From NCBI RefSeq assembly GCF_963677125.1, contig NZ_OY781882.1:1744501-1808500 (forward strand): DNA of 64,000 nt, in the 5' to 3' direction. The position numbers and the translations under genes were made by a program. Below the pieces are notes generated by a model that made no database searches, was not told the origin of the DNA, and saw only the letters and a program-made list of their open reading frames with translations. Origin of the DNA: an uncultured Desulfobacter sp. Lineage in GTDB: Bacteria; Desulfobacterota; Desulfobacteria; Desulfobacterales; Desulfobacteraceae. Of this stretch, positions 53,387 to 61,947 are shown one piece after another. Within the stretch, counting starts at the first letter, position 1. Every line of letters starts with the position of its first letter.

Positions 53387-54820
53387 TCAAAATCGACCTG
53401 ATTCAAGCTTGCCGGTCAGATACTGGATCTGCTCATAACGCTGACCTTTTTGCTTCATTTCCTTTTCAATCGCATTGACGGAATAGATGGCTGTTGCATG
53501 GTAACGCTTAAAACTGGCACCAATTTGCTTTATGGGCTGATCGGTATATTTTTTTGAGAGGAACATCGCTACCTGGCGGGGTTTAACAATGCGGTGTTTC
53601 CTGGATTTAGACAGAAGTTCCTGTTCAGATACATCAAACTCTTCACAAACCATTTTTTTGATCAAGTCAATGGTTATGCGTTTTCGCGTCCCATTCACTT
53701 TTTCAAGCACGCATCTGGCAAGCTCAAGATCAATGTTCCGTTTCATCAACTGACCTCTGGTAACAACGCTTAGCATCGCACTTTCAAGCTGACGGACATC
53801 ATCACACGCTTCTTGGGCAATATATTCGGTCACAGGTGTGGGCAAAATACACTGAATTGCTTTGGATTTTTTATTTAAAATTTTTACCCGGGTGTTAAAA
53901 TCTGGTGCCTTGATCTCCGTCACAACCCCCATATTCAGTCTGGATTTCAGATTATCATTTAGTTTAGGGATCTCATCAGGCCGTTCACAGCCCGAAAAAA
54001 TAATTTTCTTATCTGCATCAATCAGATAATCCAGGGTCATGGCAAGCTCTTTCTGGGTGGCGGACTTTCCGGTCAAAAAATGGACATCTTCCAGAATCAG
54101 CACATCACATTTAAGCCGGTACTTCTCCTTAAACTGATCAATACTGTTATTTCTCAACGAATAGATCATCTCATTGGTAAAATCCTCGGCCGTGACATAA
54201 AATACCCGCTGCCCTCCTTCATGGGCAAGCATATGGTGGCCGACAGCCTGGGACAGATGGCTTTTACCAAGACCGGTCTTGCCTAATAGAAAAAGCACAC
54301 CGGTTCCGTTAAGTTTCCCCTGGGCCAGATATAAAGAGGCAGTATAGGCAAAGCTCGAATTGTCCCCCACCACAAAGTCATCAAAGGTAAAATTCTTTTT
54401 GAGCATCCGCCCGCAATTAAATGCCGGAGTCATGCCGGGAAGCTGGGGGTGAAATTCAGGGGGCACACTGTCTGCTATAGGAATAACAGGCAATACACCA
54501 GTTGATTTTTGAGTACGGCTTTTATGGGACTGACCTTTTTTAGCCGGGGCGGAACCGGACTTTACCTGAGCGGATTTGTTTTTTTTCTTACCGACTTTGA
54601 ATTCGATGCGTGCTTTTTTGCCCAACCGTAAGAAACCTTCTTCAAAATAGCCAAGATAGTTCTCTTTGAGCCGTTTGACATAGAAGTCATTGGGTACTGA
54701 CAAGACAATAGTTTCAGCATCGTGGGTGGACAATACTACAGGTTCAATCCACATTCGATAACAATGATCTGGAACTAATTCCTTAATATGTGATTTGACT
54801 TCTTCTAAAAACGAATCCAT
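53387..54820 (-). CDS. dnaA: Chromosomal replication initiator DnaA, divergent
   Basis: 477 residues. Domain I has YRMWIEPV. After a basic linker comes the AAA+ domain with FDDFVVGDNSSFAYTA, Walker A LGKTGLGKSHL (about 183-192) and Walker B ILEDVHFL. The Arg-finger region reads NDNLKSRL, where the usual is DRLKSRF. The C-terminal helix-turn-helix reads IGASFKRYHATAIYSVNAI (about 430-450) in place of the usual IGxxFGGRDHTTVxHACRKI. His and one Thr remain, but the Asp and the Gly-Gly-Arg are changed and one residue is lost. It is not next to dnaN, recF or gyrB. It may be a second DnaA paralogue. The start is the ATG at 54820; one at 54856 is also in frame. Confidence 0.9.
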   Translation of the reverse strand: MDSFLEEVKSHIKELVPDHCYRMWIEPVVLSTHDAETIVLSVPNDFYVKRLKENYLGYFEEGFLRLGKKARIEFKVGKKKNKSAQVKSGSAPAKKGQSHKSRTQKSTGVLPVIPIADSVPPEFHPQLPGMTPAFNCGRMLKKNFTFDDFVVGDNSSFAYTASLYLAQGKLNGTGVLFLLGKTGLGKSHLSQAVGHHMLAHEGGQRVFYVTAEDFTNEMIYSLRNNSIDQFKEKYRLKCDVLILEDVHFLTGKSATQKELAMTLDYLIDADKKIIFSGCERPDEIPKLNDNLKSRLNMGVVTEIKAPDFNTRVKILNKKSKAIQCILPTPVTEYIAQEACDDVRQLESAMLSVVTRGQLMKRNIDLELARCVLEKVNGTRKRITIDLIKKMVCEEFDVSEQELLSKSRKHRIVKPRQVAMFLSKKYTDQPIKQIGASFKRYHATAIYSVNAIEKEMKQKGQRYEQIQYLTGKLESGRF

Positions 54821-55318
54821 TAAAAAATACACAGCCTTCCAAACAATACAAAGCAAAGCAAAGCATAGCGGCTTAAGAGGTTTGATAATTACAGTGGTTA
54901 TAGTGATTTTAGTATGTTGAGGTACTTTCTATGCGAATATTTTTTTTTGGTCAAATGGAATAAGGATAGTTAGGGCTGGGTTAGAATAATGTGTGGTATA
55001 TTTTTTCAACACCTTGTTTTTATTTAATTTTTTTTGTGAAACAAACATAATTCTTTCTGATTACAGTGGGTTCGACAAATCCCTATTTTCAAAAGGTATT
55101 TTTTAAAAAATAAAATGTTCGTAAAGAATGTAAAAAAATTTTTCTTCGATTTTTAACCATTTCCTTTGAATTCCTTCAATTTTAACAAAAGTCGAAAAAA
55201 ACGACCACACCTAAAACTTATAAGCGTTTCACAATTTCGTCCCTTAATTTTATTTACACCCTGTTAAGTCAATAGTATATTTCCAATTTTAACATATAAA
55301 TGAAAGCCATTTCTAATT
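54821..55318. other. AT-rich gap upstream of dnaA, between dnaA and pdxA
   Basis: About 500 bases between divergent genes, with many A and T tracts (for example near 55100-55200) and a CAAAGCAAAGCAAAGCAT run near 54850. No convincing match to TTATCCACA-type DnaA boxes was seen. ATTACAGTGG occurs twice (near 54889 and 55062). It must hold the dnaA and pdxA promoters. An origin is possible but not shown. Confidence 0.5.
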
Positions 55319-56353
55319 ATGAATACCCGTTTACACCATCCTGTTCTTGGTATAACCATGGGAGATCCTGCAGGTATTGGACCTGAAATCATTATCAAAA
55401 GCCTTGCTGACCCTGAGATTATGAATTTATGCACCCCTGTCGTTTTAGGTGACTTTGAGATCCTTAAAAAGGCTGACATTGATTCAAGCGTTCTTAACAA
55501 GTTAGTCAAGACAGACGAATTAAATTGCGATTTTCCCAATTTTCCCAAGGGGTTTCTGATTAGCCTTTCCAGTCTGAACCCGGATGTTACTGAATTAGAC
55601 GCCCCCACCCCGGAGACCGGAAGAGCCATGGAAACCTATATTAATACCGGGGTGGACCTTGCGCTATCAGGAGCCATTGATGCCCTGGTCACAGGCCCCA
55701 TTACCAAAACCGGCCTGAAAATGGCCGGGTCATCATTTCATGGCCATACAGAATTAATTGCAGATAGAACAGGTACAGACAATTTTGCTATGATGATGGC
55801 AGGGCCACGTCTGAAAGTGGTTTTAACCACGATTCACATCCCCTTATCACAGGTATCGAATCTGCTAAGCAGCCAGGAGATAACAAGAATCATCAACCTG
55901 ACCCAAGACACCATGATCACAAGATTCGGTATCAATAATCCGAGACTTGCCGTGGCAGGTCTAAATCCCCATGCGGGCGAACAGGGTATGTTTGGCAATC
56001 AGGAAGCGGATATCATTTTACCAGCAATAAAAAAGGCACAGGAACAAGGGTTTGATATTACAGGTCCCTACCCGCCGGATACTGTATTTTTCCATGCTGT
56101 TGAGGGACGTTTTGATGCTGTTATCTGCATGTATCACGACCAGGGGCTCATTCCCTTCAAACTGGTGCATTTCAGGGACGGGGTGAACACCACCATCGGG
56201 CTTCCTATCATACGAACATCCGTGGACCACGGTACCGCCTATGACATTGCCTGGACAGGAAAAGCTGACCCATCAAGCATGAAAGAGGCCATTAAAATGG
56301 CGGCTGTCCAGGCGGTTAATCAAAAAAAATATGGCATGAATAATGGCAAATGA
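55319..56353 (+). CDS. pdxA: 4-hydroxythreonine-4-phosphate dehydrogenase
   Basis: 344 residues, pyridoxal phosphate synthesis by the DXP-dependent route. GITMGDPAGIGPEI at the start, VTGPITKTGLKMAG, FHGHTELIAD and MYHDQGLIPFK supply the substrate and metal-binding His residues. Its end overlaps the uvrA start by 11 bases, an uncommon pair but tight enough for co-transcription. Confidence 0.95.
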   Translation: MNTRLHHPVLGITMGDPAGIGPEIIIKSLADPEIMNLCTPVVLGDFEILKKADIDSSVLNKLVKTDELNCDFPNFPKGFLISLSSLNPDVTELDAPTPETGRAMETYINTGVDLALSGAIDALVTGPITKTGLKMAGSSFHGHTELIADRTGTDNFAMMMAGPRLKVVLTTIHIPLSQVSNLLSSQEITRIINLTQDTMITRFGINNPRLAVAGLNPHAGEQGMFGNQEADIILPAIKKAQEQGFDITGPYPPDTVFFHAVEGRFDAVICMYHDQGLIPFKLVHFRDGVNTTIGLPIIRTSVDHGTAYDIAWTGKADPSSMKEAIKMAAVQAVNQKKYGMNNGK

Positions 56354-59168
56354 TCACATCATAATTAAAGGGGCCAGAACCCATAATCTGAAAAACATTG
56401 ATGTCAGCATCCCGAAAAACAGTTTGACCGTGATCACCGGACTTTCAGGTTCCGGGAAATCCACCCTGGCCTTTGACACCCTCTATGCCGAAGGCCAAAG
56501 ACGCTACGTGGAATCTTTATCCACCTATGCCCGCCAATTTTTAGGCCAGATGGACAAACCGGATGTGGATGCCATCGAGGGGCTTTCCCCCGCCATTGCC
56601 ATTGAACAAAAGACCGCCTCCCACAACCCAAGATCAACCGTGGGAACCGTCACGGAAATCTATGACTACCTGCGGCTTCTTTTTGCCAGGGCCGGCACCC
56701 CTCACTGCCATATCTGCGGCAAACCCATTTCATCTGCATCCATTGACCAGATTATACAAAACATCCTTAATCCACTGCCTGAAAAGGCACAGAAAATTAT
56801 GGTGCTGGCCCCTGTGGTCACAAATAAAAAAGGCGGGCACGCAAAGCTTATTCATCACCTTAAAAAAGAAGGATTTGCAAGGGTTAAAATTGACGGGGGT
56901 GTCTGCTTAATCGAAGATGCACCAATTCTTGATAAGAAAAAGGCGCATAACATCGATGTTGTGGTGGACCGGCTGATTTTAAAACAAGGGATCGAACAGC
57001 GGCTGACCGATTCCGTTGAAACGGCCCTGACGCTTGCCCAAGGTCAGGTGATCATAGACAACCTGGACCTGAAAACCCAAACCCTTTTCAGTGAAAACGC
57101 CACCTGCCACGCCTGCGGCATCTCTTATCCGCAATTTTCTCCAGCCACGTTTTCCTTTAATTCTCCCCATGGGGCATGCCCCCATTGTGACGGTCTGGGA
57201 TACCTGACCGAATTCGACCCGGAAAAAATTGTTCCGAACCACCATCTATCCGTGCGCCAGGGTGCGGTTCTGCCTTGGGCCGGAAAAGATTCTGTTCGCC
57301 ATATGGAATTTCTGGACGCTTTGGTGACCCATTATAATGAAGATATCTACACCCCCTTTAAAGACCTTTCCGCGGATTTCCAAAGAGTTATCCTTTATGG
57401 ATCCGGTACCCATAAAATCCCTTTTTATGTTGAACAGGCCGGCAAAAAAATCGTTTATGAAAAAACCTTTGAAGGTATAGTTGAGCAATTGTCCCGACGT
57501 TTTCGGGAAACAAAATCAGCGTCTGTCAGGCAAGATCTTGGCAAATATATGGGCCAAAAAGTCTGCTCCAAGTGTCATGGGTCCCGCTTGAACCCCGGCG
57601 CTTCGTCAGTTCAGGTGGCGGAAACAACCATTCAGCAGATTACGGCCATGTCCGTCAAACACGCTATTGATTTTATAAAGACCCTTCATTTAACAGGCCG
57701 GGAAAAAGCAGTGTCTGAATCCATTCTTGCCGAACTGTCCCAACGGCTTTGCTTTCTGGACGATGTGGGTCTTGAATATCTGACCCTTGACCGGTCTGCC
57801 GCAACCCTTTCAGGTGGCGAAAGCCAACGCATCCGCCTGGCCACCCAGATCGGTTCAAAACTTTCCGGGGTCCTTTATGTACTTGATGAACCCAGCATCG
57901 GTCTTCACCAGCGGGACAATGCCCGTTTGCTACACACGCTGATGCATCTAAAGGGCCTGGGCAATACCGTTCTGGTGGTGGAACACGATGAAGAGACCAT
58001 GCTGGCCGCAGATCACATTGTTGATGTAGGGCCAAAGGCTGGTGTTAACGGCGGACAAGTGATGTTTTCAGGCCCGCCCGAAGAATTGCTCAAAGAATCC
58101 TGCCTTACAGGGTTGTATCTGTCCGGAAAAAGAAAAATACCTGTGCCTGAAACCCGGCGCACCAGCACCCAAAAATTTTTAACGGTCCAAAAGGCAAGTG
58201 AAAACAACCTTAAAGAAATTGATGTCTCTTTCCCTATTGGTTGTTTAACCTGTGTAACCGGAGTATCCGGATCAGGAAAATCTACCCTGGTGCTGTCAAC
58301 CCTTTACCAGGCCCTTGCAAGCACACTGAACAGATCCGAAAAACCTGTGGGAAAACATGCCGCCATTTCAGGCATGGAATATATCGACAGGGTGATCCAC
58401 ATTGACCAGTCTCCCATCGGCAAGACTCCGAGATCCAATCCCGGCACCTACACAGGAGTCCTCACCCATATAAGGGAATTGTTTGCACAGACACCTGAAG
58501 CAAAGGCCAGGGGATACAAAGCCGGGCGGTTCAGTTTTAATATCAAAGGCGGCAGATGTGAATCCTGTAAAGGGGACGGCATCGTCAAAATTGAAATGCA
58601 TTTTTTGCCCGATGTTTATGTGACCTGTGATGTGTGCAAAGGCATGCAGTTCAACAAAGAAACCCTTGAAATAAAATACAAAGGAAAAAACATCGCCCAG
58701 GTACTGGACATGACCGTGAATCAGGCCCTTGATTTTTTTGACAATATATCATCAATCCGGCACACCCTTGTAACGCTTGTGGAAACAGGGTTGGGATATA
58801 TCAAACTGGGCCAGGCCGCTACAACACTGTCGGGCGGGGAAGCCCAGCGCATAAAAATTGCCAGGGAACTGTCTAAAAAAAGCACGGGAAAAACCATTTA
58901 TATTTTGGATGAACCCACCACAGGCCTGCATACCGATGATATCAAAAAGCTGTTGGCTGTACTGGACCAACTTGTGGATACCGGCAACACCGTGGTAGTC
59001 ATTGAACACCACCTTGATGTCATTAAATGCGCGGATCATGTCATTGATCTTGGCCCGGAAGGCGGAGACCAGGGCGGGCAGATCATTGCCCAGGGCACCC
59101 CGGAACAGGTGGCCGGTTCATCGTTGTCCCATACGGGTTTTTACCTGAACCGGGTTTTAAAAGATTAA
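56343..59168 (+). CDS. uvrA: Excinuclease ABC subunit A
   Basis: 941 residues, the damage-recognition ATPase of nucleotide excision repair. Two ABC modules carry Walker A GLSGSGKSTLAFDTLY and GVSGSGKSTLVLST and signatures LSGGESQRIRLA and LSGGEAQRIKIA. Zinc modules are CHICGKPI...CHACG...CPHC and CESCKGDGIV...CDVC. YVESLSTYARQFLGQMDKPD is diagnostic. Full length, no defects seen. It is convergent with the next gene, overlapping by 4 bases. Confidence 0.98.
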   Translation: MANDHIIIKGARTHNLKNIDVSIPKNSLTVITGLSGSGKSTLAFDTLYAEGQRRYVESLSTYARQFLGQMDKPDVDAIEGLSPAIAIEQKTASHNPRSTVGTVTEIYDYLRLLFARAGTPHCHICGKPISSASIDQIIQNILNPLPEKAQKIMVLAPVVTNKKGGHAKLIHHLKKEGFARVKIDGGVCLIEDAPILDKKKAHNIDVVVDRLILKQGIEQRLTDSVETALTLAQGQVIIDNLDLKTQTLFSENATCHACGISYPQFSPATFSFNSPHGACPHCDGLGYLTEFDPEKIVPNHHLSVRQGAVLPWAGKDSVRHMEFLDALVTHYNEDIYTPFKDLSADFQRVILYGSGTHKIPFYVEQAGKKIVYEKTFEGIVEQLSRRFRETKSASVRQDLGKYMGQKVCSKCHGSRLNPGASSVQVAETTIQQITAMSVKHAIDFIKTLHLTGREKAVSESILAELSQRLCFLDDVGLEYLTLDRSAATLSGGESQRIRLATQIGSKLSGVLYVLDEPSIGLHQRDNARLLHTLMHLKGLGNTVLVVEHDEETMLAADHIVDVGPKAGVNGGQVMFSGPPEELLKESCLTGLYLSGKRKIPVPETRRTSTQKFLTVQKASENNLKEIDVSFPIGCLTCVTGVSGSGKSTLVLSTLYQALASTLNRSEKPVGKHAAISGMEYIDRVIHIDQSPIGKTPRSNPGTYTGVLTHIRELFAQTPEAKARGYKAGRFSFNIKGGRCESCKGDGIVKIEMHFLPDVYVTCDVCKGMQFNKETLEIKYKGKNIAQVLDMTVNQALDFFDNISSIRHTLVTLVETGLGYIKLGQAATTLSGGEAQRIKIARELSKKSTGKTIYILDEPTTGLHTDDIKKLLAVLDQLVDTGNTVVVIEHHLDVIKCADHVIDLGPEGGDQGGQIIAQGTPEQVAGSSLSHTGFYLNRVLKD

Positions 59169-59722
59169 CATTCGTCACAATAGTTTTCCACCATACAGGA
59201 TCCGTCCACCAGACAGGCAAAAGCGATCTTTTCTGCCTGACTGCGCCGTTTGGCAGACACCGTTTCAAATTCATCCGGTAAAGAGGTTATAATATCATGA
59301 TCAGGCCCGGGAATAGCGGGCATCCCCTCACCTTGGACCTTTCCGGTTCTTCCTGAAATCAGTTCAGCATCCTGGCCATTGGTAACCACCACAAAAGGGA
59401 TCTGGTAATCGAAGATCAGCCGCGACAATGCCAGGGTCGGCAGACGCCGGGTCACAAGAGAGCCTGGGGCATAGTTGATCATCATAACCGCGCGTTGATT
59501 CCTGTAAACCAGAAAATCAGCAGTAACAACCGCACTGCGTTCACCGGTGTGAATTGTTATTTCCCGTCCCGCCTCAATATTAGATTTATCAAACCCCAGC
59601 TCGTTCACCAGATGCCGGGCAATTTGCTGGCGGTACCGTTCATCGTGGGTATCCGTAATCGTTTTGCCACTTAAAAAATCAACAAGTTCACCAAGAATCA
59701 GGTGATGGGAATTTTCATTCAT
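59165..59722 (-). CDS. HsdR-N-like protein (type I restriction R-subunit N-terminal domain)
   Basis: 185 residues. The fold resembles the N-terminal nuclease-type domain of type I restriction enzymes: RQQIARHLVNELGFDKSNIE, then TADFLVYRNQRAVMMINYAP and a later VVVTNGQDAELIS. The usual D...ExK pattern is not complete, because after the Asp in TADFLV the ExK is replaced by MINYAP. Nuclease activity is doubtful. No hsdM or hsdS is nearby, so it is an orphan of the kind common in this lineage. Confidence 0.8.
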   Translation of the reverse strand: MNENSHHLILGELVDFLSGKTITDTHDERYRQQIARHLVNELGFDKSNIEAGREITIHTGERSAVVTADFLVYRNQRAVMMINYAPGSLVTRRLPTLALSRLIFDYQIPFVVVTNGQDAELISGRTGKVQGEGMPAIPGPDHDIITSLPDEFETVSAKRRSQAEKIAFACLVDGSCMVENYCDEC

Positions 59723-59815
59723 AGCGTCCCCTTTAAATTTTGATTAGATATTGACCTTATATGCAGAAAAACATTATGAATGCCATAAAAAATTATTAAA
59801 AAGGGTGTATCAGTC

Positions 59816-60766
59816 ATGCTGGATTTTCTTCCCTCCCCGGTTAAGGGGGCGCTTTCATTTATTGGATATTTACTCAACACCATTTGTTTGACTGTGCCTT
59901 TGATTTTAACATCTATTTTAAAATTTATAATCCCCTTTAAAGGGTTAATTGTATTGCTGGACAAATTCCTTATTTGGATTGCAACCCTGTGGATCAGTAT
60001 CAACGGGCTCAATTGTGATCTGTTCAACAAAATAGACTGGCAGGTAAACGGGTTGACCCAGCTGAAAAAAAAGGACTGGTATCTTGTCATCTCCAACCAC
60101 CAGTCCTGGGTAGACATTCTGGTACTGCAAAAAATCTTTAACCGTAAAATCCCCATGCTGAAATTTTTCCTGAAAAAAGAACTGATCTGGGTGCCTTTCC
60201 TGGGCCTTGCCTGGTGGGCCCTGGATTTTCCGTTCATGAAACGCTATTCAAAGAAATTTCTTGAAGCAAATCCCCACCTGAAGGGGAAGGATCTGGAAAG
60301 GACCCGCAAAGCGTGTGAAAAATTCAAGCATACCCCGGTTTCAGTGATGAATTTTGTGGAAGGCACCCGTTTTACCCCGGAAAAACATGAACGCCAAAAG
60401 TCACCCTTTACCCATCTCCTTTTGCCCAAGGCAGGCGGTATTGCTTTTGTGCTCGGCTCCATGGGCGAATACCTTCACAATATTGTCAATGTCGCGATCG
60501 CCTATCCGGGCGGGGTGCCGACCTTCTGGGATTACATTTCAGGCAAAACAAAACAGATCATAGTAGACGTGGATGTCTTCCCTGTTAACGAAAAGTTGAT
60601 CGGTGATTATTTTAATAATGATGGGTATAAGGAACAATTCTGTGATTGGCTCAATCAAATCTGGCAGGAGAAGGATAAAAAATTGAAAGAACTGCTTTTT
60701 TGTGACCAGCCAGCCCAATCCCCTGACTGGTCAGGACAATCACATGTAAAAAAACTCAAAAATTAA
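59816..60766 (+). CDS. PlsC-type acyltransferase (YihG-like)
   Basis: 316 residues with N-terminal hydrophobic segments (about 10-45). The acyltransferase motif is NHQSWVDILVLQ (HX4D), the second block is FVEGTRFTPEKHERQ, and PKAGGIAFVL is the third. This family transfers acyl chains to lysophosphatidic acid or a related lipid in the inner membrane. The length and motifs fit the E. coli YihG group. Single gene, divergent from the HsdR-N-like gene. Confidence 0.88.
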   Translation: MLDFLPSPVKGALSFIGYLLNTICLTVPLILTSILKFIIPFKGLIVLLDKFLIWIATLWISINGLNCDLFNKIDWQVNGLTQLKKKDWYLVISNHQSWVDILVLQKIFNRKIPMLKFFLKKELIWVPFLGLAWWALDFPFMKRYSKKFLEANPHLKGKDLERTRKACEKFKHTPVSVMNFVEGTRFTPEKHERQKSPFTHLLLPKAGGIAFVLGSMGEYLHNIVNVAIAYPGGVPTFWDYISGKTKQIIVDVDVFPVNEKLIGDYFNNDGYKEQFCDWLNQIWQEKDKKLKELLFCDQPAQSPDWSGQSHVKKLKN

Positions 60767-61042
60767 GGGTTTCCCTGATAGACATCTATTCAGGTCGATG
60801 ATAAGCAATTAACCAGATTAAGCTTCACGTTTTCTTGATTTTCCGATTTTGTGCCAACCGGAAAAACAGGTGGAATTAGCCATTTTACATAGCGGTATGG
60901 GTATCTTGCTATATAAAATAAGAACGGAAATACAAATTTTAAAATGAATAGACAGAATCCGCCTATCACCATATTGGCCCATTCTGCCTATTTCACTGTT
61001 GTGTGTCAAAAAAAGCCTCAAAGTCATTGGTAATTATTTTTA

Positions 61043-61076
61043 TTGACTGTACAGTATTTATGCTCTACTGTGCAGT
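61043..61076 (+). promoter_or_regulatory. Promoter overlaid by two palindromic operator-like boxes
   Basis: The -35 TTGACT (61043-61048) and -10 TACTGT (61066-61071) are 17 bases apart. Two matching palindromic ten-base boxes, ACTGTACAGT (61046-61055) and ACTGTGCAGT (61067-61076), lie 21 bases apart (two helical turns) and cover both promoter elements, a classic repressor arrangement. The gene they serve starts at 61125. The rest of the 358-base gap from 60767 shows no gene. Confidence 0.65.
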
Positions 61077-61124
61077 AACGGTAAGAAAAAAGCTTTGACA
61101 AATTTTATAGGGAGGCGAAAAAGA

Positions 61125-61937
61125 ATGAATAAAATTGATATCGACAATGATGTCTATAGGAGATTAGGTGAAATCGCAATTCCTTTTAAGGAGACGACCC
61201 CTAATATGGTTTTACGTCGCCTACTAGATTTGCCTGAAGCCAAATCACACACTAGCGTATTTACTGTGGGAAACTTACAAGAGAAACAGGTGAAGTTCGC
61301 TTCATCTTCATCTGAACCCCAATCACAAACGTTGCAATCAAGTCCGATTGAAAACTGTATTGAAAAGCTAAGATCCGAATCATCAGAAATACACCCTGCA
61401 TTTCTCACTTTTTTAATGGATAAATATAATAACACTAAAGGTAACTATAAGACCTCGAATATTATTGAATTTATGGAGAAAATAAATTTAAAACTTCCAA
61501 ATGGGACATTCCGAAATCCTTGGATGAAATCACCATACGGTGGCCAAAAGAATGGTCTAATAAGTTGTCAGCGAACCATAGAGCATTTTAAACAAACCCG
61601 AAAATTTGGATGCTGGGGAGGCAAAGACACTAAAGTCAACTGTGACTCTTTAAACACATGTGATTATCACCCAGATAACAAAGTGGCAATCAAAAACAAA
61701 TGTGACCTACGGAATGGTGTGATCTGGAAACGGGATTCGCCAGACTCAATATTTAATTATGGTCATAATTATCTAAAAGTTGTTAAAAAAGAACTTTTGA
61801 AAAATTGTACTATTCCTTTAAAATCATTCTTAAAAATAGTTTATTTTGGTCGTACCTATGATACAAATCTTATCGAACAGTTCAAAAAAGAATTTCATTT
61901 AAATAATGATGAATTTCAAACATTTTTCTCTACATAA
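61125..61937 (+). CDS. Unknown protein with SeqA-N/ribbon-helix-helix-like N-terminus
   Basis: 270 residues. The first 38 (MNKIDIDNDVYRRLGEIAIP, then PNMVLRRLLDL) resemble the SeqA N-terminal ribbon-helix-helix (IEVDDELY...ILRRML), a dimerising DNA-binding or oligomerising motif. The rest (80-270) is an unknown Cys- and aromatic-rich domain (GCWGGKDTKVNCDSLNTCDY). The ATG at 61125 has GGGAGG at 61110-61115. The gene is more AT-rich than its neighbours and sits next to a group II intron. A promoter with two palindromic boxes stands in front, suggesting autoregulation. Acquisition by transfer is plausible. Function unknown. Confidence 0.75.
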   Translation: MNKIDIDNDVYRRLGEIAIPFKETTPNMVLRRLLDLPEAKSHTSVFTVGNLQEKQVKFASSSSEPQSQTLQSSPIENCIEKLRSESSEIHPAFLTFLMDKYNNTKGNYKTSNIIEFMEKINLKLPNGTFRNPWMKSPYGGQKNGLISCQRTIEHFKQTRKFGCWGGKDTKVNCDSLNTCDYHPDNKVAIKNKCDLRNGVIWKRDSPDSIFNYGHNYLKVVKKELLKNCTIPLKSFLKIVYFGRTYDTNLIEQFKKEFHLNNDEFQTFFST

Positions 61938-61947
61938 TCAGCACACA

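Noticed and set aside
54821..55318. Cluster of standard DnaA boxes marking oriC
   Set aside because: No clear TTATCCACA or one-mismatch cluster was found by eye; only AT-rich DNA and a twice-occurring ten-mer.
59165..59722. Restriction-modification system
   Set aside because: Only an HsdR-N-like domain is present, without helicase, methylase or specificity genes, and the nuclease motif is incomplete.
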